A stretch of 36,796 nucleotides of DNA from Caproicibacter sp046707225 (GTDB taxonomy: Bacteria > Bacillota > Clostridia > Oscillospirales > Acutalibacteraceae): positions 1 to 36,796 of the forward strand of contig NZ_JBJKOP010000013.1 in NCBI RefSeq assembly GCF_046707225.1. The letters run 5' to 3'. Shown here piece by piece: positions 1-6,845 of the stretch. Within the stretch, counting starts at the first letter, position 1, and each line of letters opens with the position of its first letter. A program made the position numbers and the translations under genes. The notes beneath the pieces are model-generated. The model was not told where the DNA came from. It ran no database searches and saw only the letters and a program-made list of their open reading frames with translations.

Positions 1-224
1 CGCTGGAACGCGGCGTTGAACGCGTGACCGTCGTCTGCCGATACCAGGGGAAAACGGCGGTGACTCTATCAGGAGACCGCGCGCCAAAGAATGTCGGCGC
101 AAGAGACGGGTCCGGAAAAACAGTTTCACCGGCGCCGTTTTCGAGCTTTGAAGCGCGTTACGCGGACGGGTCCACGGCGGGCATTTCCTTAATGGAGAGC
201 GATTCCTCTGCGTCCGCGCCATAA
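1..224 (+). CDS. C-terminal fragment of an unknown protein (5' end outside window)
   Basis: An open frame enters from the window edge (first full codon at base 3) and runs to a TAA at 222-224, giving about 73 residues. The in-frame GTG at 24 has no ribosome site, so it is more likely an internal codon of a longer gene than a start. The visible part is polar and rich in Ser, Gly and Ala, with no motif or membrane segment I recognise. A good terminator follows, which supports a real gene ending here. No function is proposed. Confidence 0.5.
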   Translation, partial: LERGVERVTVVCRYQGKTAVTLSGDRAPKNVGARDGSGKTVSPAPFSSFEARYADGSTAGISLMESDSSASAP

Positions 225-296
225 ATGGGCGCGGGCTGCCGGGGAATCATTTTCCGCCCGGTTCATAAAATCACACGTCCATAAAGAGATTCTTAC

Positions 297-322
297 GCTC
301 CGCTTTCGGCGGAGCTTTTTTT
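297..322 (+). terminator. Rho-independent terminator after the partial gene
   Basis: A perfect 7-bp stem (GCTCCGC/GCGGAGC) with a 5-nt loop is followed by seven T's. It is oriented for the plus strand. The T-run touches the stop codon of the convergent GNAT gene. Confidence 0.85.
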
Positions 323-740
323 ATTTTGTAATGGTATACGACATCCCGGCGCCAAACTGGTCGGAGGGATGCCGAATGAATCCCTGCTTTTCGTAGAAAG
401 GCTCCCGGCCGACCGCGGCCATCAGGTTGACGCGAACCATTTCCCCGTCTTCCAGCATGGCGCGCACCTGCTCCAGAATCATCGAAACCATCGTCCTGCC
501 GACGCCGCCGCCCTGATACGCCGGGTCGACCATCACGTCCGCGATGTAAAATACGGTGCCGCCGTCGCTGACCAGCCGCGCGGAGGCGACTGTTCTGCCG
601 TCCGCTTCGGCGGAGACCAGATAGTCGGAGCGGTCGATTGCGGCGCGGGCCTGCCGCTCCGAAACGGATTTCCACCCCACGGCCTGACGAAGACGTAGAT
701 AATCCTCGACGGAAAGGGAATGCTTATATTGAAAGTCCAT
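321..740 (-). CDS. GNAT-family N-acetyltransferase
   Basis: This is a 139-residue single-domain GNAT protein, which would move an acetyl group from acetyl-CoA to an amine; the substrate is unknown. The acetyl-CoA pyrophosphate-binding motif A is visible as a valine-rich strand followed by PAYQGGGVG. The C-terminal FYEKQGF element is the usual GNAT beta6-beta7 region. I chose the ATG at 740, ten codons inside the longest frame, because GGAGGA sits 6 nt upstream of it. The gene is divergent from pstS, and the Pho-box array lies between them. A TACAAT-like -10 can be seen upstream but no convincing -35. Confidence 0.85.
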   Translation of the reverse strand: MDFQYKHSLSVEDYLRLRQAVGWKSVSERQARAAIDRSDYLVSAEADGRTVASARLVSDGGTVFYIADVMVDPAYQGGGVGRTMVSMILEQVRAMLEDGEMVRVNLMAAVGREPFYEKQGFIRHPSDQFGAGMSYTITK

Positions 741-804
741 TCTGTTTCCTCCAAATATGATTTTCCCCATTGTAGCACGATTGAGGAAAGGATGGGAAGA
801 CCAT

Positions 805-880
805 TTAACCTGCTCTTAACATAAAAATAACACGATAATAAAATTAGCCTAACTTTCCTTTAACGCGAAGCCTTTAAGAT
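805..880 (+). promoter_or_regulatory. Six-repeat PhoP (Pho box) array and promoter of pstSCA
   Basis: Six hexamers follow one another at an exact 11-bp pitch with 5-bp spacers: TTAACC (805), TTAACA (816), ATAACA (827), ATAAAA (838), CTAACT (849) and TTAACG (860). The Bacillus PhoP box is TTAACA-like direct repeats separated by about 5 bp, with the promoter-proximal repeat ending near -22. Here the last repeat ends at 865, and a TAAGAT -10 candidate at 875-880 puts the start near 887, so the geometry fits. I infer activation by PhoP~P under phosphate starvation. Confidence 0.82.
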
Positions 881-926
881 GGAAAGCAGAACAGAGAGAA
901 AAGAAAAAATGATAAGGAGATCGTAT

Positions 927-1877
927 ATGAAAAAGTACCTGTCGATTCTGATGGTTGCAGCTATGCTGATCGGAACAACCGCCTGCTCCTCCGGCACCAA
1001 CGCGTCCTCCCAGACTCCGTCTTCCCAGGCGGGATCCTCCGAAGCGGCCTCTTCCGCAGCGTCATCCTCCGAAGCGGGCGTTACCGGCAGCTGCACAATT
1101 TCCGGTTCCTCGGCGCTGTATCCGCTGGTAAAGAACGCGCTTGACGCGTTTAAACAGACAAATCCGGACGCTTCCGTAACGCTCAATGCCGGAGGTTCCG
1201 GAACAGGCCTGAAACAGTCCGCGGACGGCACGGTGGATATCGGGATGTCCGATGTGTTCGCGGATGAAAAGCTGACGGAAGATCAGGCGAAAACACTGGT
1301 CGATCACAAGGTTTGCGTCATTACCATGGCGCCGATCGTCAACGCGGACGTTGCCGAAAAGGTTACAAGCCTGACGACTCAGCAGTTAATCGATATTTTT
1401 ACCGCAAAGACGAAAAACTGGAAAGAAGTCGGCGGACCGGACGAACCCATTACTCTGGTAACACGCCCCTCCACCTCCGGAACACGCTCCCTGTTTAAGA
1501 GCTATGCGCTCAACGGCGCGGAGGAAGCCTCGAACAAATCACTGGAAACGGACGATTCCGGCACCCTGCTTCAGACGGTATCCCAGCATAAGGGAGCAAT
1601 CGGCTATGTCGCTCTTTCCTACCTGATTCAGCCGAACGCCAACATCAAAACAATGGCGATTGACGGCGTGGAACCCACACTGGACAACACCTATGCCGGC
1701 AAGTACAAGGTTTGGGGCTACGAGCACATGTACACAAAGGGCGATGCGGCGGGCGTTTCAAAGGCGCTGATTGATTACATGCAGTCCGACGAATACGGCA
1801 AGATCATGGAAGGACTCGGCTACAACGTCGCTTCCAAGATGACGGTTGAAAGACAGGATCCGGGCCCTAAAAAATAA
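927..1877 (+). CDS. pstS: Phosphate ABC transporter, substrate-binding lipoprotein PstS
   Basis: This 316-residue lipoprotein captures inorganic phosphate outside the membrane and passes it to PstCA. The signal peptide ends at a lipobox with Cys20 (GTTAC), followed by a Ser/Ala-rich linker to about residue 50. Phosphate-site motifs of the family are visible: GSSALYPL near 59, GGSGTGLK, GMSD and RPSTSGTR. The ATG at 927 is chosen over an earlier in-frame ATG at 879 because AAGGAGA precedes it and it begins the signal peptide. It is first in a pstS-pstC-pstA operon behind a Pho-box array. A terminator-like hairpin follows it, probably giving more PstS than permease. Confidence 0.95.
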   Translation: MKKYLSILMVAAMLIGTTACSSGTNASSQTPSSQAGSSEAASSAASSSEAGVTGSCTISGSSALYPLVKNALDAFKQTNPDASVTLNAGGSGTGLKQSADGTVDIGMSDVFADEKLTEDQAKTLVDHKVCVITMAPIVNADVAEKVTSLTTQQLIDIFTAKTKNWKEVGGPDEPITLVTRPSTSGTRSLFKSYALNGAEEASNKSLETDDSGTLLQTVSQHKGAIGYVALSYLIQPNANIKTMAIDGVEPTLDNTYAGKYKVWGYEHMYTKGDAAGVSKALIDYMQSDEYGKIMEGLGYNVASKMTVERQDPGPKK

Positions 1878-1916
1878 GATGCGAAAATTTTCACGATAGA
1901 ACCGACATAACGGCTG

Positions 1917-1946
1917 GACCGGCGGGCGAAACCCGTCCGGTCTTTT
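1917..1946 (+). terminator. Attenuator-type hairpin between pstS and pstC
   Basis: A 10-bp GC-rich stem with one bulged T and a CGAAA loop is followed by only four T's (1943-1946), so it should terminate partially. Hairpins in this position commonly raise binding-protein mRNA relative to permease mRNA; that role is inferred here. Confidence 0.65.
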
Positions 1947-1975
1947 GCCGGTTTCAAGAATGAAGGAGAAAGAAT

Positions 1976-2860
1976 ATGGAAAAAAAAGAAACTGTATGGC
2001 GGGGCTTAATTGCGGCCTGCGGTTTGTTCCTGATTCTGCTGACCGTTTCCATCGGCGTCTTCCTGTGCTACAAAGGACTCGGAACCTTTACCCTTTACAA
2101 GCATTCGGTGTGGGAGTTTTTGTTTTCCAGCAACTGGAACCCCGCGGATGACTTTCAGGGCGGGGGACAGGTCGGGGCCGCCATCTTCATCGTGGGCTCC
2201 GTCAGCATCTGTCTGCTTGCGCTGCTGATCGCGACGCCGTTCAGCCTTGCCGCCGCCATTTTCATGGCGGTCATTTCCCCGCGCGTCAGCAATCGGCTGC
2301 TTCAGCCCGCGGTTGAGATTTTTGTCGGAATTCCGTCCGTTGTGTACGGCTGGGTCGGACTGACGGTTCTGGTTCCGCTGATTCAGAAGATCTTCAACCT
2401 GCAGTACGGATATTCCGTGCTGGCCGGCGGAATCGTGCTGGCGGTCATGATTTTTCCGACCATTACGAGCGTGTCCGCCGATTCCATCCGGAATATTCCG
2501 CGGCAGTACCAGGAGGCGGCCTACGGCCTTGGCTCCACCCGCTGGCAGGTGATCCGCCGCGTGCTGATCCCGGCGGCCCGGCCGGGAATTCTGACCGGCG
2601 TCATTCTGGGCCTTGCCCGGGCGTTTGGGGAAGCGCTCGCGGTAGCCATGGTAATCGGCAAGATGAAGGCGTTTCCCACCGGCATTCTGTCGCCCACCAA
2701 CAACCTGCCGGCGGCCATTGCGTCCGACATGGGAGGCGCGGCGGACGGCGGCGAGTATAACATTGCTCTGTGGACCATGGCGCTTCTGCTGCTGATTATT
2801 TCCTTCGCCTTTATTCTGATTGTCCGAAAAATATCCTCCAAGGGGGTGCGCGAAAGATGA
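1976..2860 (+). CDS. pstC: Phosphate ABC transporter permease PstC
   Basis: This 294-residue inner-membrane permease has about six hydrophobic segments and forms the phosphate channel with PstA. The cytoplasmic EAA loop that docks the ATPase is clear (YQEAAYGLGSTRWQVI near 180). The later GLARAFGEALAV stretch is typical of PstC. AAGGAG lies ahead of the ATG. The stop codon overlaps the pstA start (ATGA), so the two permeases are translationally coupled. Confidence 0.95.
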   Translation: MEKKETVWRGLIAACGLFLILLTVSIGVFLCYKGLGTFTLYKHSVWEFLFSSNWNPADDFQGGGQVGAAIFIVGSVSICLLALLIATPFSLAAAIFMAVISPRVSNRLLQPAVEIFVGIPSVVYGWVGLTVLVPLIQKIFNLQYGYSVLAGGIVLAVMIFPTITSVSADSIRNIPRQYQEAAYGLGSTRWQVIRRVLIPAARPGILTGVILGLARAFGEALAVAMVIGKMKAFPTGILSPTNNLPAAIASDMGGAADGGEYNIALWTMALLLLIISFAFILIVRKISSKGVRER

Positions 2861-3744
2861 ACCAGAGGCACCGCAACGCAATTCTGACGGACCGGGTGAT
2901 GACGGTCGTGCTGTACGGGGTGGCGGGCTTTTTCCTGCTGCTGCTCGCGGCGTTTACCGTTTATATTCTGGGCAAGGGCGTCATGGAGTTCGACGGCTCG
3001 CTGCTTGCCTTTAACGCCGAGGGAATCGGAAATCAGTTCTTCAACACCATCTATCTGGTCTTTCTTGCCCTGCTAATCAGCGTGCCGATCGGCGTCGCCG
3101 CGGGCATCTATATGGCGGAATACGCCAAGAATGGCAGGCTGACCGGTTTTATCCGAACCTGTATTGAAACCCTGTCCTCTCTGCCGTCCATTGTGGTCGG
3201 TTTGTTCGGCTACCTTGTTTTCGTCGTGATGGTTCACGGAAAATGGAGCCTGATGGCCGGCGCGCTCGCGGTTTCGATTCTGAGCCTTCCGCTGATTACC
3301 ACAACGACGGAGGACGCGCTGCGCGCGATTCCGAATTCCTGGAAAGAAGGCAGCTTCGGGCTGGGGGCGACGCACCGCCAGACGATTCTGCGCGTGATGC
3401 TTCCCGGCTGCGTGCCGCGCATCATCACCGGCGTGATTCTCGCGGCGGGGCGCGGATTCGGCGAGGCCGCCGCGCTGCTGTACACGGCGGGCATGAGTAC
3501 GGATATCAACTGGTCCCGCTGGTGGAAGCTTTCTTCGCCCGTCTGCCCGTTCAACCCGTTCCGTCCGGGCGAGACGCTGGCGCTGCAAATCTGGGCGTCC
3601 CGCACAGAAGCGGTTGCCCCGAACGCAGCTCAGGTGGCGGACATGTCCGCGGCGGTGCTGATCATCATGGTCTTTGTTTTCAGCATCGGGGCGCGCGCGA
3701 TCGGCAACCGCCTGGACCGCAAAATGACCGGCGGAAAAGACTGA
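2857..3744 (+). CDS. pstA: Phosphate ABC transporter permease PstA
   Basis: This 295-residue permease pairs with PstC. It carries the EAA-type loop WKEGSFGLGATHRQTI and the PstA-like GRGFGEAAALLYTAG segment. The start at 2857 overlaps the pstC stop by four bases and follows a GGGGGTG ribosome site; the longer open frame upstream lies inside pstC. Normally pstB (ATPase) and phoU follow. Here the stop is only 2 bp from the end of a convergent GNAT gene, so the ATPase must be encoded elsewhere. Confidence 0.95.
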   Translation: MNQRHRNAILTDRVMTVVLYGVAGFFLLLLAAFTVYILGKGVMEFDGSLLAFNAEGIGNQFFNTIYLVFLALLISVPIGVAAGIYMAEYAKNGRLTGFIRTCIETLSSLPSIVVGLFGYLVFVVMVHGKWSLMAGALAVSILSLPLITTTTEDALRAIPNSWKEGSFGLGATHRQTILRVMLPGCVPRIITGVILAAGRGFGEAAALLYTAGMSTDINWSRWWKLSSPVCPFNPFRPGETLALQIWASRTEAVAPNAAQVADMSAAVLIIMVFVFSIGARAIGNRLDRKMTGGKD

Positions 3745-3746
3745 GT

Positions 3747-4292
3747 TTAAGGCTGAGCTTCGTTCAGACGTACCATATGGATATGATCCTCCCAGACGCC
3801 GTTGATTTTCAGGTAGCGTCTGGCAACTCCTTCTTCCCGGTAGCCCGCCTTTTCCAGAACCCGCAGCGAGGCTTTGTTGCGCGGCATCACATTTGCTTCG
3901 ATCCGGTGCAGACCCAGCTCGCGGAACGCGTAGCCGGTCACGGCGGCAACCGCTTCCGTCATATAGCCGCGGCACTGGTTCTTTTCGTCCAGCCGGTAGC
4001 CGAGAAAGCACGACTGAAAACAGCCCCGAATAATACCGTTCAGCGCGGCGGTGCCGAGCACGGTTTCCGGCTGTTCGCGGGCAAACAAGTAAAAGCAGAT
4101 CGAGTCTTCTTTCTTTTCGGCTTCCTCCTGCTGCTCAAGCGCCGCGGTCTGGTACGCGGGCGTATAGAATTCCGGCGCGCGCTCCGGCTCGAACGGACGG
4201 AGGAATTCACGGTTTCGCAGATAGTAATTCAGAACATGATGAGCGAGCTCGGGGCGGGCCGGTTTCAGCAGCAATCTTTCGGTTTCAATCAT
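3747..4292 (-). CDS. RimJ/RimL-type GNAT acetyltransferase
   Basis: This 181-residue protein has the RimJ/RimL layout: an N-terminal ETERLLLKP strand, the acetyl-CoA motif QCRGYMTEAV near 110, and the downstream NKASLRVLEKAGYREEG helix-strand. The family acetylates N-termini of ribosomal proteins or small amines; this member's substrate cannot be told from sequence. GGAG precedes the ATG at 4292. It converges on pstA with a 2-bp gap and no terminator in between. Confidence 0.9.
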   Translation of the reverse strand: MIETERLLLKPARPELAHHVLNYYLRNREFLRPFEPERAPEFYTPAYQTAALEQQEEAEKKEDSICFYLFAREQPETVLGTAALNGIIRGCFQSCFLGYRLDEKNQCRGYMTEAVAAVTGYAFRELGLHRIEANVMPRNKASLRVLEKAGYREEGVARRYLKINGVWEDHIHMVRLNEAQP

Positions 4293-4330
4293 TATTTTTT
4301 CTCCATTCTCTTTTAACGGGTTCGAAATAG

Positions 4331-4368
4331 AACGCCTGTGCTTCCAAACCGGGAGCCCAGGCGTTTTT
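4331..4368 (+). terminator. Terminator-like hairpin pointing plus-ward
   Basis: An 8-bp outer stem (AACGCCTG/CAGGCGTT), a 6-bp inner stem (GCTTCC/GGGAGC, one G-T pair) and five T's at 4364-4368 make a good plus-strand terminator. No plus-strand gene ends here. The nearest is pstA, about 590 bp upstream, read through the antisense GNAT gene. It may be the distal end of the pst transcript. On the minus strand the tail is only weakly T-rich. Confidence 0.6.
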
Positions 4369-4425
4369 CATTCATTTTGACGGAAGATCATATCATAGAA
4401 GGAGACCCGGTGAAACGGCTTTGCT

Positions 4426-4890
4426 TTAATCGTCGAACGACAGCACGAGGCTGGAGCGGTCGTTTCCATCCGACGGCGTCCGGATATTGGCGGTAACATC
4501 CTGACAGTCCGGCCGGGTGAGAGCCGCCTTGCGAACCGCTAAGAAGATTTTAATGTACAGGGAATCGGCATAAAACCGGTACGCGTCCGGCTGTTCCCCG
4601 CCGGAAAGGAAATCATCCGCTTGTTCGGAGGATAGGATGGGGTCGTTCAGATTCACGGTCACACGCAAAGTTCCGCCGTCCTTTGCGCATTGAAGGCTTG
4701 ACACGGACTGCGCCCCGATTTCATTTTGAAGACTTCGGCCGAGGCCAGCAGCCGTATTATGAAAATAAAACGCTGTGAAAAAGACGGACAGGCAGACGAC
4801 GGCAAGGAGAACCGCAAAAACCGCGGAGAGAAAGCCGAGCTTTTGTCGGGCGGTGCAGCCGCGCCATCCCGTACGCAAAGAATCAAACAT
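4426..4890 (-). CDS. Small membrane-anchored protein of unknown function
   Basis: This 154-residue protein has one hydrophobic segment (about 19-42) after a short basic N-terminus, and then a hydrophilic domain presumably outside the cell. I do not recognise the family. The ATG at 4890 is preferred over an upstream TTG because AGAGGA precedes it at good spacing. It has its own promoter (4925-4953) between the upstream peptide-transporter terminator and the gene, so it is a separate transcription unit. Confidence 0.7.
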   Translation of the reverse strand: MFDSLRTGWRGCTARQKLGFLSAVFAVLLAVVCLSVFFTAFYFHNTAAGLGRSLQNEIGAQSVSSLQCAKDGGTLRVTVNLNDPILSSEQADDFLSGGEQPDAYRFYADSLYIKIFLAVRKAALTRPDCQDVTANIRTPSDGNDRSSLVLSFDD

Positions 4891-4924
4891 TCTTGTGTCC
4901 TCTTTATTTCTCAATTCTCAATTC

Positions 4925-4953
4925 ATGATAGCATCCGCTTTTTAAAATGTCAA
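4925..4953 (-). promoter_or_regulatory. Sigma-A-type promoter for the 4426-4890 gene
   Basis: On the minus strand, TTGACA (4948-4953), a 17-bp spacer and TATCAT (4925-4930), about 35 bp ahead of the start codon. Confidence 0.75.
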
Positions 4954-4960
4954 ATCATAG

Positions 4961-4996
4961 AAAAAAACAGCCGTCCGGAAAAACCGGACAACTGTT
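4961..4996 (-). terminator. Terminator of the peptide/nickel transporter operon
   Basis: Read on the minus strand, a 13-bp stem (two G-U pairs) with a five-T loop is followed by at least five T's. It lies just downstream of the second permease gene and 7 bp before the next promoter. Confidence 0.9.
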
Positions 4997-5007
4997 TATC
5001 AGTGCGT

Positions 5008-5799
5008 TTATTTTTCCAGGCTTTCCCCCAGCGCGTGGAACCCCAGCACCGTGACGATCATCATCAGGCCGGCGGAGAGTGTTTCCCACGGGGCGTGGAA
5101 CAGATAGGTCTGCCCCTCGAACAGCATGCGGCCCCAGCTGGGGGTCGGCGGCTGAATGCCCAAGCCGAGGTAGCTCATGCCGGATTCCGCCAGAATCGCG
5201 TTGGAAAGGCCGACGACCACCGCTGGGATCAGCGTCGGAAGCAGGTTCGGCAGAAGGTGCCGGAACATGATTCGCGCGGTCGACGCGCCGGAAACATACG
5301 CCGCCTGAATGTAATCCAGATTTTTCAGCCGCATCGCGCCGCTGCGGGTCAGCCGGATAAAGCTGGGCAGGAACGCGATTGCCAGCGCGGGGATGATGGC
5401 GAATTTGCCGCCGCTGAATACGGTGACGGCCACCAGCGCCGTCAGTACGGCGGGAAAGGACGAAAGCGCGTCCGTCAGCCGCAGAATGATCTCATCCGCG
5501 ATTCCGCCCGCAAAGCCGGAAAGCAGGCCCAGAACAACGCCGAAAAAGCCGCTGAGCGCCACCGTGACGGAGGCGACGAGCAGGGAATATCGGGCGCCCG
5601 TCACGGCGCGGGAAAAATTGTCCCGGCCGAAATTGTCGGTCCCGAACCAGTGGTGGAGGGACGGCGGCAGAAAGCGATGCGCCGCGTCGATGGCATTGGG
5701 ATCGCAGGGCGTGTAAAACAGGCTGATCAGGGCCGCGGAGCAGACTAGGCAGATCAGCACGGCCCCGACGCGAAATGAAAACCGGCGATCGTTGTTCAT
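5008..5799 (-). CDS. Peptide/nickel-type ABC transporter permease (DppC/OppC family)
   Basis: This 263-residue inner-membrane permease belongs to the BPD_transp_1 family. The FGTDNFGRDNFSR stretch typical of DppC/OppC/NikC proteins is near residue 52, the EAA loop is YIQAAYVSGASTARIM, and the C-terminal part has LGLGIQPPTPSWG. Its start overlaps the end of the upstream permease by 4 bp (ATGA). It is the last gene of a binding protein-permease-permease operon. No DppD/DppF ATPases follow; a strong terminator comes instead. The substrate (peptide, nickel or other) cannot be fixed from sequence. Confidence 0.93.
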   Translation of the reverse strand: MNNDRRFSFRVGAVLICLVCSAALISLFYTPCDPNAIDAAHRFLPPSLHHWFGTDNFGRDNFSRAVTGARYSLLVASVTVALSGFFGVVLGLLSGFAGGIADEIILRLTDALSSFPAVLTALVAVTVFSGGKFAIIPALAIAFLPSFIRLTRSGAMRLKNLDYIQAAYVSGASTARIMFRHLLPNLLPTLIPAVVVGLSNAILAESGMSYLGLGIQPPTPSWGRMLFEGQTYLFHAPWETLSAGLMMIVTVLGFHALGESLEK

Positions 5800-6740
5800 G
5801 GCTTCACCCGGATGCGCGGGTCGGCGGCCTGCAGCAGAAGATCCGCCGCGAAATTCGCGAGGACGACCAGAAACGCAAGGTAGACGACGAGCGACTCAAG
5901 AAGAGGAAAATCGCGTGAAAGAATGGAGGAAATCAGCAGCCGCCCGACTCCCGGAATGCCGAAAACCTGCTCAATCAGGATGCTGCCGGAAAAGATTTCG
6001 GCGACCATCATTCCGGAAAGGGTCAGGAACGGGATCAGTGCGTTTTTCAGCATATGCCGGTACAATACGATATGTTTGGAAAGACCCTTGCTCACCGCCG
6101 TGCGGACATAGTCGGCGCCGGATTCCTCCACAAGCGCGGAACGCAGAAATTTCGATGCGACCGCGATGTTCGGCAGCGCGACGGCAAGCGCCGGGAAGAT
6201 CATGTAACGGAGAAAGCCGGCGGGGCTTTCCTGCCAGCCGACGTAGCCTCCGGGCGAAAAGAAGTGCAGAACCAGGCCGAAAATCCAGAGAAACAGAATC
6301 CCGAGGAAAAATCCCGGCATGGAGATGTTCAGCATGGTGACGGAATCCAGCAGCCGGCCGACCGTCGAGCCGCGCTTCTGCGCGGAAAAGACGCCGACGG
6401 GAACGGAGACCGTGAAGATCAGCAGAAGAGCCATCAGGGCAAGCGCCGCCGTAACCGGAAGCCGGCTGCCGATCAGCTCTGAAACCGGGCGGGAATACTG
6501 AAGCGAAGTGCCCATATTGCCGTGAAGCAGGCCCAAAAGCCACCCGGCGTAGCGCTCCGGCATGCTTTTGTCAAGCCCCAGCTTTTGGTGCAGCTCGGCA
6601 AGTGCCTCGGGCGTTGCCTGCGTGCCCAGAATCAGCTGTGCGGGGTCGCCCGGGATCAGGTTGAAAGCCGCGAAAGCCATCACGGATACCAGAAGCAGAG
6701 TCAAAAGCAGCGTCAGCAGTTTTTTCAGGTAAAACTTCAT
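5796..6740 (-). CDS. Peptide/nickel-type ABC transporter permease (DppB/OppB family)
   Basis: This 314-residue permease has an N-terminal membrane helix, the family's NLIPGDPAQLILG motif near 27, and an extracytoplasmic stretch with HGNMGTS. Five further hydrophobic segments follow, with the EAA loop YVRTAVSKGLSKHIVL. It is translationally coupled to the next permease. The 105-bp gap after the binding-protein gene contains a perfect 12-bp palindrome (6808-6819), possibly a stabilising or attenuating hairpin. Confidence 0.93.
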   Translation of the reverse strand: MKFYLKKLLTLLLTLLLVSVMAFAAFNLIPGDPAQLILGTQATPEALAELHQKLGLDKSMPERYAGWLLGLLHGNMGTSLQYSRPVSELIGSRLPVTAALALMALLLIFTVSVPVGVFSAQKRGSTVGRLLDSVTMLNISMPGFFLGILFLWIFGLVLHFFSPGGYVGWQESPAGFLRYMIFPALAVALPNIAVASKFLRSALVEESGADYVRTAVSKGLSKHIVLYRHMLKNALIPFLTLSGMMVAEIFSGSILIEQVFGIPGVGRLLISSILSRDFPLLESLVVYLAFLVVLANFAADLLLQAADPRIRVKP

Positions 6741-6845
6741 AACCGTACCTGTCTTCCTGTGAAAAACATTGAGATCATTTTACGCGTTTGCTCCGGGCAC
6801 GCATTCACACGGGCCCGTGGCGGACGCGCACGCAGGCGTGGCCTG

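Noticed and set aside
4310..4340. tRNA T-arm suggested by GGGTTCGAAA
   Set aside because: No matching acceptor, D or anticodon arms around it; it is sequence next to the 4331-4368 terminator.
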